This document shows, one piece after another, positions 10,185 to 22,145 of a DNA stretch of 64,000 bases. Location: assembly GCA_024529925.1 (NCBI GenBank), contig JAFEUB010000719.1, forward strand, positions 263,501-327,500, written 5' to 3'. Position 1 is the first letter of the stretch. Each line of letters opens with the position of its first letter. The DNA comes from Ophthalmolycus amberensis (Eukaryota; Chordata; Actinopteri; Perciformes; Zoarcidae). The notes under the pieces were generated by a model. The model worked only from the letters and a program-made list of their open reading frames with translations. It was not told the DNA's origin and made no database searches. A program made the translations under genes and the position numbers.

Positions 10185-12573
10185 TCTCCTGCAACCCATG
10201 GCTACCTGGTTTTTGACGGCAAATCCTCGCCAGCTAATTAGAAATGGTCTCTCACCATAAATGCACTGACCGGCGCTTTCCCATTTTCCTAAGGGTGTTT
10301 ATTTTTTACATACGATTTCTTCAAAATACATTTTCAATGCATTGGATAGTTCATACTTTATGTGAGCGTGAGGGTTTTTCTCCAGTGCATGTGATTCTAA
10401 AATCTTACATTTCACTCCATAGCTGTGTTTTCATATAGCAACTAATATACTGTAGGCTACATTTTTCAGCAGCGTCCTCCACGCTATTATTTATGTCCTG
10501 CGCGTTTTTGGTGCGCAAATGGGTGCCGTGTTCGGCAACACATGAAATATTCTAGTGAATCTCTCAATATTCTCAACAACGTCGATGCAGTCACGCCTAA
10601 AGACAACCATTTTAAACAGCGGCTCGACTATAGCATCACGTTTTAAAATGACCTTCAGTGCTCGGTGGCTGGAAATTAATTCTCACCTGGGATGGAGTGT
10701 CCTTTTATAATCAATGCTGTGGCTTTCATGACAGAATACACATAAATCAAAGTGGAAAACAGCGGGGGAGATGTAATTTTGCAGGACATGAGTGCTCCCC
10801 CTTTGCCCTTTAGCCGACCTGTTATTAAAACCCACTCCAGGGATTTGATGCATCTCTGTGACACGATGCTAAATCTGTGGTTGTGTGGTTTTTTTCTCTG
10901 CCTCTCTCCAGTCATTCTAACGTAGCCTCGCTGCAGACATACTCACCCATGCGGCGCGCTGTCCCAAATACATCACAATGCATTTGACAAAACCCCAGTT
11001 ATGTTATTTAAAGTCTGAATGGATGCTTGAAGCTGCACACGTCTCACTCAGGACTCAGTTGTTGGTGCAGAGATGGAAAGAAGAGAGGAATCTAACGACT
11101 GTGTGAGCCATGTTACCCTCTCATATACCTCAGCACCATCCATCACCATGGAGACACTATAACTTGACCACACACTGCATATTCGACAGGCCTGATTTTG
11201 ATCTTTGTACTACTGTACACTTCAGCCGTTTTTCCGAAGCCATACTGCGCTTAATATATTTGACAGCACCACACACTGCATGAAGGTATGCATGGGCTGC
11301 ATCCTCTGGAAAGCAAAGAGCTTATCACTGCTGCTCACAGAATGCATGTTACTTGCTGTGTAAGAGGATTTGCCTACATGACAAAAGTATTGATACCGCA
11401 AGCCTTTAAAAGGAATACACTCATCATCTGGCTCTGGTTCATGTGGCCTTTGGGGGGCAGATCTGTGTATCTAAGTCACAGATGGGAGAGATGAAGGGGG
11501 GCTGTCATACATAGAGGCAATCTCATTCCCCATATGTCGTATTGGACGAATGATGTGAGGAACATTAGTGTTGGAGCATGTTTTATTGATTTCAATATGC
11601 TTCAGTGATGGGTGGAACAGGGTCTATTTCTGCCTGCTAACGTGCAGGTGTGTTGAGCCCCAGAGAGCTGGAGAGTCGGGGGGGCCTTTCTACTCACCTC
11701 AGCCTTAAGATGGCAGCATTCTCTTACCATACAATATGCTAAAAAAACTAATAGCAGCTGGAAGCTTACATCCATGCTTAACTAACAAATTTGAAATAAC
11801 ATCCATGATTTACAGGTAATTTTGCAATAACTTTGGTGTTTTCATTTCATTTTCCAGCTAATCTAAGAGATTTGTTTGTGGAGATGAAGCTCTTCTCTGC
11901 ATGTTGATTGTGTATGACCTCACATAAGTGATTTTTCTGTGGTGATGGTTCAGTCTCTCTCGCCCTAATTTATTCTCTCTGATTCTCTCTCTCTGCTCAC
12001 GTAAAGGAGGCGTCATTAAGAAGACCTGTGCATTCAAGATCAAACGCACCTCATTAGATCATTAAGGATCATTGTTAATCTGCGTCAGAGCAAAGGGGCA
12101 TCTCTTAGCTGTGACCTTCTTTTTTTTTGGTCTATGTGCACTGAATCACAACGAAGATTGATCCCACCGTCGACCCAATGTAGGAACTGCTCCCTAAGAT
12201 TCCCACAACCTCTACTCTTGCTTGGATTTCAGCATTCAGTCAAATCCACCAGGTTTGTATTATAATGAGCCTGAGGAGGCGACACATTCTTCTTTTTGAA
12301 TATTGATCCAAAGCAGTGTGTGCCTAACGCACCGCAGAGTGCAGTGCTCAACGTTTATAGCAAGAATAGAAACACTTTGTTCACATGTAGATGCTCACAA
12401 GCCAACTGTATTTCATCGAGGCACAAACAATGTTTGGAGTTACTGATTCACTTTAATATATATCATCAACCCATGGTGGTATATGCTGTACCTGTGCATG
12501 ATCAGGTGATTAGTCTGGATGTTGAATCCTGTTGATCAAGACTTTAATCTAGCTTTTTCTTCTTTGGTTCCAG
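10185..12573. other. Candidate fut9 intron / upstream region
   Basis: This stretch is non-coding, with no conserved frames. It ends in a clear acceptor (tctttggttccag) just before the fut9 exon. No named repeat was recognised. Confidence 0.5.
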
Positions 12574-12581
12574 GACAGAGT

Positions 12582-13664
12582 ATGCCATCTGCACCTTTTC
12601 ACAGAATCCTACGACCCCTCCTGCTCGGCACTTTCATACTGGGATGCTTTGTGACTCTGTTTTTGATGTATTTTAAACCATCCACCAGCTGGTTATCAGG
12701 TCCTGTAGAGTCCACGGTATCCACAGATCGGGTCAAGAACCTCTTCTCCAACAAGAGCGATAAAAACGTGACCACCCTGCTGATCTGGCTCTGGCCCTTC
12801 GGACAAACCTACGAACTGGGCGTGTGCAGCCCTCTCTTCAACATCGAAGGCTGCTTTCTCACAGCGGACAGGAGCCTCTACAACAAGTCGGATGGGGTCA
12901 TCATCCATCACCGAGACATCTGCACTGACCTGTCCAACCTGCCGCCGCTCCAGCGACCGTCCTTCCAGAAGTGGATATGGATGAACTTGGAGTCGCCGTC
13001 GCACTCCTCCCAGCTGCCTGGGATCGAGAATCTGTTCAATCTGACTCTCAATTACCGCCAGGATGCTGACATTGAAGTGCCTTATGGGTCCATTGTAGCG
13101 GCGGAGGGCGACGAGGACTTTGTCCCACCCAGCAAAAACAAGCTGATCTGCTGGATTGTGAGCAACTGGAACCAGGACCACGTGCGGGTGAAATACTACA
13201 ATGAGTTGTACAAATACATTGAGGTTCATGCGTATGGACAAGCCTTTGGGGAGTACATCGCTGACCAAGACTACTTCCCCACCATCGCCAGCTGCAAGTT
13301 CTACCTGGCTTTTGAGAACTCCATCCACAAGGACTACATCACTGAAAAACTGTACAACCCGCTGTCTGTGGGGTCAGTGCCAGTGGTTCTTGGCCCGCCC
13401 AGGGAGAACTACGAGAACTTTATCCAGGGAGACGCCTTCATCCACGTGGACGACTTCACCTCGCCCAAGGAGCTGGCCGATTATCTGCTGCTCTTGGACA
13501 AGAACGAGGAGATGTACCTCAGGTACTTTGAGTGGAGGCGGCACTTTAAAGTAAAGAAGGCTTATTTCTGGGCAGAGCACACATGCCTGGCTTGTGATTA
13601 CCTGCGTAGGCACAAGGAGTACAAGGCATTCAATAACCTTGACAAGTGGTACTGGGGCGGATAG
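12582..13664 (+). CDS. fut9: Alpha-1,3-fucosyltransferase 9
   Basis: A Golgi enzyme that adds alpha-1,3-fucose from GDP-fucose to N-acetyllactosamine, making Lewis x. The single coding exon gives 360 aa, against 359 in mammals. The ATG at 12582 was chosen because the exon begins after an AG at 12573, which excludes the longer in-frame ATG at 12519, and because the short tail then matches the family. Residues 10-31 form the type II membrane anchor (ILRPLLLGTFILGCFVTLFLMY). The donor-binding family motif FENSIHKDYITEKLYNPLSVGSV, followed by PVVLGP and ENYENFI, is intact. Asn glycosylation sequons are seen at NVT, NKS and NLT. The RHK-EYK C-terminal region with CLACDYL also matches FUT9. Its neighbour manea is linked to it in mammals too, which supports the FUT9 subtype over other members. 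Confidence 0.96.
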   Translation: MPSAPFHRILRPLLLGTFILGCFVTLFLMYFKPSTSWLSGPVESTVSTDRVKNLFSNKSDKNVTTLLIWLWPFGQTYELGVCSPLFNIEGCFLTADRSLYNKSDGVIIHHRDICTDLSNLPPLQRPSFQKWIWMNLESPSHSSQLPGIENLFNLTLNYRQDADIEVPYGSIVAAEGDEDFVPPSKNKLICWIVSNWNQDHVRVKYYNELYKYIEVHAYGQAFGEYIADQDYFPTIASCKFYLAFENSIHKDYITEKLYNPLSVGSVPVVLGPPRENYENFIQGDAFIHVDDFTSPKELADYLLLLDKNEEMYLRYFEWRRHFKVKKAYFWAEHTCLACDYLRRHKEYKAFNNLDKWYWGG

Positions 13665-16410
13665 TACTTTGAAGGGCTATGCAGTGCTTGTTGTGTTGTT
13701 AAAGGCTGTGCTTTAAGCAATTTTAGTCCTTCGGTTAACATGAAGGTTCATTATTGTGTGTCCAGAGCTCCCGAATTATGTGTTTTTGTTGATTCAGTGG
13801 CCCAGTGAGACATCCATCTTGTTTATTTAATTATTTGTATTATTTGCGAGTCAATTTTGCCAAGCCTTACTTTGCCTTTTGTGTTAATCATTCATTAATA
13901 ATTTTAATAAATTGAAAATGCACTACATTTGTGATTGTTATTTCAATCCACGTTTTGCTTAACATGACAACATTTGCTGCTATTCTTTTGAATTATTTTT
14001 TGTTCTATTTTTAGTATGAATGCTTGATTGTATGGATGTTCCTGTATAACAGATAACATTCATGATGCAAGGTTGTTGTTGTTGTTTTCTTTAAATACCC
14101 CGTTTTCATGAAGCAGACGTTAGAATAGTGTTGGCTGCAGAAGGAGATTGACATAAAAAAGTGCAAATATTTATGTAATATTTATTCAAGTAAGGCATTA
14201 TATGATAAAAAAAAAAACAATGTCATGTGTGCTAGTGATGCAGTCAACTATGCAGTGTTTACTGTACTCAAATGTGAAAGTAGTTGATTGTGTCATGTAC
14301 ATATTGTGTATTTTTGGAAGTATGTAGCTGTCGTTTTTTTTCTCCATATTTTTGTGAGTTTGCATTTGCACTGCTAATCCAACTGCTACCTATCTTAACA
14401 TATGTACAGTGAGACAGACGGACGTTGTGTTACGTGGTTGTAGATGGCATAATGGTGATCACTACCCCGCTAGTCTCCGACAGCAGACGTGTCTGCTCGG
14501 TGAGAGGGAGGTTACTATTTTAATCATGTTGTGATTGTTCATTGTCACATGTGATGTGTCAAAGTGCGGTTGCATTCCGCATGGGTGATAATAGTACAGT
14601 CCAGAGCCACTGTACTGCAGTGTGAAGCTCACAGACACCTCATTATGTTGCATTCTGATTTGATCTGTAATGTGTAATTGAATACAGTGAAGGGAAAGAC
14701 CACAAAATAACATATTACTGAAGCTATTTTGCTGTGCATACTGTACTGTCATCCTACAACTTGACATTAAATATTTACACCAATCTTTTCAACTATTTCA
14801 AGCAGATGTTACCAGATGTGTGAAGTGGGTGTGAATCAGGATGAAATATGATCAGGTGAGCTCTGCCTACATTATTGGTACCCGCTAAGAAAAAAGTGAA
14901 AGATGTGAAATGGTCAAGATTACTGCCAGATTATCCATATTACTATCTTTGAATCATCACAGCGCAGTGTTGCGGTGTGTGGGCAGTTAGAGGTTGCATG
15001 TGAAAGATATTTCTTTTTCTGGATTTTGTTGTTGTTGTTTACACTCCTATTTACAGTTGTGTGGCTTGCCAGCCAACCTACACCACTCACGATCACACTA
15101 CAAAATGCATCAACATCTGTAGATACCGCATCACATTTAAATGTTGTCAGAACATCTAATCCACTGGAAAACAAATGCATCTCAACAGCACTCAGCAGCT
15201 ATTTGACGTCATGGTTTTGTTTTTACAGAAAGAATTGTGCAAAACCAAGTCAACATTTTATGCAAGATAAGCCGGCGTCTTTTTGGTCAAAGCACTCAAA
15301 CACATTTCTGGTTTTTATCATTTTGATATTTCTTCACTGTCAAAGGGACCATTGATGTAAATTAGGATGAATTTAATTATTTTTCTTATGGGATATGGTT
15401 CCGAAACGCCGTAGTAAAACCTGTTATATAAACCTTGTCGTGAACTGAATCATCATCTGGATCAAACCAGACCACTGACACAGATCATCCCTGTATGTGC
15501 AAAGGACTGAGGGAGCTCAAACATTTCTTTTGCATTTACGGGGAAAAGAAACGTGTTGTACATATTTTCAATGTTATAAAGATCTCTTTATAAGATGCAA
15601 GTGTTATCAGGCAGTGAATGTGATTGTGCTGCACCTTTGTAGGACATTTTGGTGCTTCGAAAGGCTGTGAATCAAGGTGAAAGGACAGTTGAACAGGATT
15701 ACCAGTGCCAGAGACAATGGTTTCAGTGTTAAAGTGGACATTTTCATCAAGGGAGGCAATTTTACACCATCTTTTTTTCTTCTTCTTGTGATTAGGCAGA
15801 GATATAGCACTTTTATTCATGTGGAGTTGTGTGACTCACTGTGCTGGTGGCTGTCTTTAGATGGAGCTGTTGTGAGTTCAGAAACTGTCATCTACGACAT
15901 CGGCTGTCTCACAGATTTAACAATGAAACTGCAAATTATGGTTTCATATTGTACAGTCCAATCTCATGTATGAAAACAAAGGTTTCTTGTCCAATGTGGT
16001 TGGTGACTTAAATTAACAAAAGTTTATTTTGTTTTGTTGTGTTGTCTGTCTCTTTCCTCCTCTCTCCCTTTCTCTCTTTTTTGCACAAAAACAAACACGA
16101 GGAGCTGTGGCTTCTCTGTCCCGTCTGAGTCTGTGAGTGTGTCACAGCACCATGAATCAGGATGTCTCTGGATACTGTCCGACCTGGCACTGATTTTGCC
16201 GGAGTCCTTGAAAACACTGTATACCCAGTGGGATGAAATCTTTGTGTGGTTGAACATGACGAGTTCTACAGAAATGCTCATTTTCTGCCAGTTCACTGAA
16301 CTAACCAGTGAATCAATCAGTACAAGTCTTTTGCCAAATCGTTGTGTTTTGCCAAATGTTGTGTTTTAACTGTAGATGTCTGATCGTGTCAAAGAAAATA
16401 AAGATATGGA
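13665..16410 (+). other. fut9: fut9 3'UTR, probably long, with alternative polyadenylation signals
   Basis: AT-rich non-coding sequence follows the TAG. AATAAA occurs at 13906-13911 and again at 16397-16402. A short form of about 250 nt and a long form of about 2.7 kb are therefore both possible. Open frames in this stretch are short and show no conserved content. Confidence 0.4.
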
Positions 16411-16547
16411 CAAATGAGCAAAGATGAGTGGGGCATACAGATTTTTTTTTTGCCAAGAGACAGCTGATGAAGAAACGATGGTAAACCTTTGAAATCTTAC
16501 ACTGAAACCATTTGATCAACAACGGAATCAGTTGTTGCTTGCTACCC

Positions 16548-16640
16548 TGAAAGGAATAGTCTGACATTTTGGGAAATACATTTGCCTTCTAGTCAAGAGT
16601 TAGATGAGAAGCTTGACACCACTCTCATCAAATTTGCTTG
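16548..16640. repeat. Dispersed repeat family A, left-part copy
   Basis: The block reads from 'ggaatagtctgacattttggg' through 'gagttagatgagaag' to 'accactctcat'. I recognise these words as part of an element found in many percomorph fish introns and spacers. A different part of what I believe is the same element lies at 23436-23568. The family name is not known to me with confidence. Confidence 0.6.
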
Positions 16641-18139
16641 ACAATGGTATTAATCTTCTCATCAAATTCAAAACTAATGAGTCAGGTCAATGAGCAAAAT
16701 GTTCTTTAAAGTTGAGTACTTCCGTCTCTTTACATCGATATGTGACAGTTTGAGTTCTTCCGGTTACACTAAGTTAGTTGCTGTTAAACATTTGATATGA
16801 TGCCATCTAACCTAATATAGTATTCTTGCATCTATATCAATTTCCACAGATGTTGCCCACACCGTTCTCCAGTGCCATGTAATGCAGGCAGAGGTATAAA
16901 TAGCTATCCAAAAGCCTTGATAAGTGATTTATGAGAGAGAGGAGAGTGTGTTGTGTTGGTTACGCCTCAATCCTCTGGTTGTTGTTAGTTACCCCATATC
17001 CTCGCTAGCACTCTGGTATTTGCAGTCGTCTCCTCCACCGCACGAAGATGACGCATCTTTGTTCACGGCCTCTGCTCAATGCTGCGGGTCAACGGGTGTG
17101 ACAAATGTGTCTGTTGGCGGGATCAGCGGCGCAACTAATCCATCGATGTCAGTTTGGGATTAATGTGAAAGTTCAGGTGGCATTGTACATATTGTACATC
17201 CATGTTTTCGGAACTTGTAATGTCAACGGGGTGTCTTGGGACAAACCCACAGAAAATAATAAACGGACACTGCAGCTCCCCTTAGCTCAACAAGGCTATA
17301 GATAGCTTGTCAAGCTATGCAGGGCATTAATCAGCAAAGATTGCCAACGCAACCTAAATGGACTTTGACAAATGTTGACAGACCTCCAGATCTGTGTGCT
17401 ATTAGTGTGTGGGTAGAATACTATAGCAAGTGTGTTGTTATTTAGTGGTCATATATTTGGTTAACAAACCTAACATGTAACGTTACACCAGCGAGAAATG
17501 ACGAGTATACAAGTCACTAGATGCTTAGGGTACAACTACGTTGCCTGATCGTGTACAGAATGTTCAATACCATGACATAGGCTCAGAGTTTTGAGTTTAT
17601 TGAGTTTTAAATTAGGCACTAAACAGAAGCATTTTTGATCAGTCCAGTAGTAGTCAACACGTCAATAGCTTGCAGTCATTGGTGTTTTGGTTTAACTTTT
17701 GAAAACAACAGAATATGTGGGTGTCCTCATAGAAGCCTAATCAATTTTAAATACATACCCATCTGTGCCAACCATCGAAGTAATTAACTAGCAACCACAG
17801 ACGCAATCGACTGAAAGTCGTTGAACTGAAACACCTTGGTCTGAAACGGTCGTGATTCTGTCGGAATTCTGTAGAACTTGAGTTCCGCTGTTGGAAAAAT
17901 CGATTCTGACTGCCAATCAGGTTGTCATGGTTTGGCTCTGCGCCCAGAGGTCCTCAGACTTTTTGTTAAACCTCAAAGGCTATCTTGCGATTCCTTTTTA
18001 GTGACCTGTATCAGTTTTGATTTGTCTGGAGGATTTCCTTTCCTAGGTTTGGGGTTTTCTGTAATGTTCCATGTTTTATTCATTCATTTAATGTTTTCTG
18101 TTTTATTTTTAATGAGCGAACCAACAACGCCAAAACCAA
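16641..18139. other. Intergenic, fut9 to fhl5, first part
   Basis: No gene, RNA gene or named element is recognised here. Frames on both strands are short and unsupported. Confidence 0.6.
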
Positions 18140-18545
18140 ACTTCAGACAGACAAAGTTAGCAACTAGCTGAAACGGCTAAGGAGCCAGATATTGCCCTCA
18201 GGAGTGTGTGGAGACCAAAACAGAGCTAAGAGAGAATGAATATTGGACATAACATTCATCAGGTGGCCAAAAACATGACTCCAAATAGAGTGCTGCAGGA
18301 GTCCTAAAAGCCGGAAATGAGCAAGAGTTTTTCCACTTCCGATTCCCACTTCTTGAAGTCAATGGGTTTCGAAGGTCTGCGGTTAACACAAGCTTAATGG
18401 AAAAATCCCATTGGATTTTAGTCGATGGAACCAGTGTAATGCGAACTTCCAGGGTTTGCTTGCGAAAATACTTAATCCCTGCAGCACTCTATGAATGCTA
18501 ATGTTGCTCCACGTCTACTGGGTGTGTAAATAGGCAAATGTTTGC
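18140..18545. repeat. Dispersed repeat family C, copy 1
   Basis: The block begins with 'cagacagacaaagttagcaact', continues through 'gagccagatattgcc' and 'caggagtgtgtgg', and ends near 'gggtgtgtaaataggcaaatg'. A diverged copy lies at 40245-40470 with the same word order. Two copies in the same order inside one window show it is a dispersed repeat. I recognise it as common in percomorph fish but cannot give a certain family name. Confidence 0.65.
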
Positions 18546-21500
18546 TAACGTATTCGCCATCAGCTTAAAAGATGAAAATAGTGTGTGTCAGTGCTGTGTT
18601 CACAAGTTCTGCTGCACCCAAGTGACCAACATGTCAGCTATTGCAGCTTTCAGACACAGCACACAGCTCACAGACACAGCTCCCTCCAAAAAAGTCACAT
18701 CAGTGCTGAAATAATGCCAGAACAAATGAACCATTGATTTGTCATTTAAATGTTTTGAATTGAAGCAGATCAGTAAATGAGGGCCAGGTTACATTACTTC
18801 CATGCCAATGACTGCTGGGCATTTTGGATCTATCTAAACATCTGGAACATTTACAGTGAACTTGTTTATTTATGCTGCACTATTGAAGTGTTTCAGTTTA
18901 AGGCACTGAGGATTATTTCTGGTCCTTGTGTGTCCTTGAAAGGTATAGAATAAAGGAAGTATTTTTGGGCCCTGAAGATTCAGATTGTCTTGTAGCAGAT
19001 ATGTTAGTTTTTAGATTTCTGCTATCTCTGTTTTTGCAGGCTGTGAAAAAGTAATCAACAATCTAGGTATGAATTTCTTACATAGGTGACTTGTTAGGTA
19101 TCTTTTGTGCTCTGACTTGCTGCTGCTGCTGGCGCCCAAAGGTAATCAGCAGCTTCGTCTACACACAGCTAATCCAAATACCACAAAATCTGTGGGCTGG
19201 GAGGAGGCGATGGATCGAACTGGAGAGCATTTTAATGGGTTGTGCATTCCTAGGAGTAGACAACTTTTTCTTCCTTTTTAGCAGCGGAGATCATATGTCT
19301 GGGTATGTGACAACTTGTCACCCACTCATACCATGACTCATTTTGGTGAGAACCGGGGAGGGGTGGGGGGCAGGAGTCGGCGGAGGCTCACAGGGCCTCC
19401 CTAAAGGGGTGTAAGGTTTTGTGAGATTGTAGCCTTAGCAGATTGTATCTCCTCGCCCCCTGGCAACCCCCTACGTGGCTATCCTGTTCCGATGAAAAAG
19501 CTGCGTTGAAAGCGAGCTCTCCACGTCGCAGTAGAGTGCAGAGGCCCGCTCAAAAGGCCAGGTTTGTGTGAGTCCTACAAGAGCCGCCCCTCATCTCAAC
19601 CTAATGGATTCCACTTATGCTGTCATCACCATGCCAACCAGCTGTCAACTCTGGTGCGGCGAGGCCTTTGTGCTTCAGAGAGATGCAACTGCGTCGTGTT
19701 GATCTGCCTCAGTCTACAACAAGTCACCACCTCAAAGGAGCCACCAAAGTGAAATGCTTCTCTTCTTCTCTGAGATCATTTGATTAAGAGGGGGAAAAAA
19801 CAGCCACTGGCACCTTATTGTAAAGACTGAATACGTTAAGATAGGAGGACACCGGAGTCCAGGTCAAATAAAGGCCTGTTTATTGGGGCTCGACAGGCCG
19901 CACACGAAATCCGTTGGCAGCTGCTCATTAGTTGACTTCAGAGGATTAAGCAGGCAAAAAGGAATAAGCTAGATCAGCAAGCTTTTTGCTCTGCAGAGTT
20001 GGCACTGAGTGGTGTGGAAGTTAATAATCCGAGGGAGACAAAGACCAGCACCTGTTATCTATCACATGCAAATCCGCGCAGTTATAATAACATTCCAAAC
20101 ACGCATGCACAAATACATATAAACACTGACAAAGACAATGTACAATAATCTCTTTTTTTAATATCCAGTGAATAATGCCCTCTCTTGACATGTGATTTAT
20201 TTTTCATGACTTTCGTATTATATAGATATACTCGAAGAGATGATAGCTTTTGCTTGCTGGTGAATATAGGTCACATCCGCCCCTGGTTTGGTGTAACCCG
20301 ATGACAGACATAATGTGCATCAGCCACCAATGCAGCAAAGATGAGAAGCTTTTTGAGAGGCAATGACTATATTTGCCCAACAGTTGGTTCTGGATTTAGT
20401 TAAGGTCTGCATGGCTTCGAGATTTGCAGCCGCTGATCTGGACACCAGCAGCGAGCAAGGGTAGAGTGGTAATTCAATCCAGAGCAGCAGATGACTCTCT
20501 GTAATCCGGCGGATCCACCTACTTACATACAAGTAAAACCTGAAGGATGGAATGACTTACAAATCGCAAATATTTCCAGCACCTGAATTCCTGACATGAT
20601 ACAGTTATTTTGTGCTGAAAGCCTTTCATAACGAGCAGCTTGTAGGTAAAAAATAACACAGTCTTATTCCTCAGAGGTTTGTATATACCACCTACATACA
20701 ACGCAGGCCTCTGTTATAACATCTTCTACTGATCTAAAAATGGATTACGTTTCATATATTCACAAGAGGTGAATTACTTGACAAGGAGTTGCACTGAAGT
20801 TAATGTAGAGAACAGACAGAGTTCATCGAGACAGAGTTGCATTCCTCTCAGCCTCATCCCTGTCACTGACCTTCCTGTGTGTGTATACCAGGGATTAGGC
20901 CTGTGGTGGTATCCTCGGGCTATTTTTATGAAGATGTCCGCCCCCTGATCCTTTTGGAAAACTGATATGAGCACATGTTCCAAGATTCACTTCAGGCATC
21001 ATTTTTGACACTTATTAAAACGATGCATTTACTTGATATTGGTGACTGGTTCAAACATACATGCTGATAAATCAGAGGCATTTCACTGTAATGATCTGCA
21101 CAATGCTAACTGGGTCAAAATGTATCAAATTTGGGTCAATATAGCACCAATGTAATAACTTCACACACAAGATAAGGGGTTGTTTTGACCCAGTGTTCGT
21201 GTTATTTTTAACATTAATGTTATTTACCCAATGTTCCTAAGTGTGCTTGTCATGTCTAACGTTGGGTCAAAATAACCATATATTAATTCAAATGAAAAAA
21301 AAATACAGTGGGTGAAAACAATCAATTGGTACAGTTTTACGTTTGTGCTTTAATGACCCAATCTATAGGCCAGTTATAGAGTATTGTTATCAGCAAGATG
21401 GTCACCATCAAACTGTAATTTCTGCTGCTCCTCCTTTAGTTTGCTGTGGATGGACTGGACATCCACAGGCCCTCAGCTTCCCCCTTGAAGTGCTGCCAAG

Positions 21501-22127
21501 GCTCTCTCAATAGCTTCTCAGAGGTCCTGGCAATATAAAGTGCAGTACCTGGCAACCACACAGCTCCCGGCGCCTACCTCTCAAAAGCATCCGCCAAAGC
21601 TTGTGTGTGTGGCCGGCACTGATGAAGTGTGTCCAGACACGTGACAGAATACAAATGGCCAGCTCTCTCTTCTGTCACACCAATAGCCTAATGTCAGTTC
21701 AAAAGCTCAGCGATCTGTGCACCCTTAAAAGGTGCAGAGCGATGCAGTGGAGCATGTCCATTCTCCCCAGAGATTACTGCTAATAAGAGGGCCAGTATTT
21801 ATAGAAGATCCCCCCCCCCCAGTGGATATACCCCTAATCCTGCCTCACCCCTTTTCATCCCTGTGCCTGGACCACTCGCTTTCTGCAGACCCCAGCTCCA
21901 GCCTCACCCTCGCCTCATATCAACTGAGGTAGAGACTCCTTTCATACAACACTGCTTTTTTCAGATTATTTCGTAAAAAAGGTGGAAAGATTGCTTGGCC
22001 TCTTTAATTGACAATTTGCTTGACGAGAGGGGGAAGTAATTGCTTGGATTATTACAGGGCTCTTTTCCTCTTTTCTATTCTTCTTCATGGTCCAATTTTC
22101 CTCCTCCTGCTCTCTTTGACTTTCAGT
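18546..22127. other. Intergenic, fut9 to fhl5, second part
   Basis: No gene is recognised. Between about 21110 and 21300 the short word 'gggtcaaaat' and its inverse 'ttttgaccc' or 'acccaa' recur five or more times, which looks like a decayed inverted-repeat element. The last 100 bases before 22127 may be fhl5 intron, since they end in a good acceptor (ctttgactttcag). Confidence 0.5.
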
Positions 22128-22145
22128 TAAGCAAACCAAACAACA

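Noticed and set aside
12519..12581. Longer fut9 start at 12519
   Set aside because: A good splice acceptor ends at 12573, so the upstream codons are intron. The ATG at 12582 gives the family length of about 360 aa.
12696..13328. 210-codon minus-strand frame opposite fut9
   Set aside because: It overlaps a strongly conserved coding exon and has no known features of its own.
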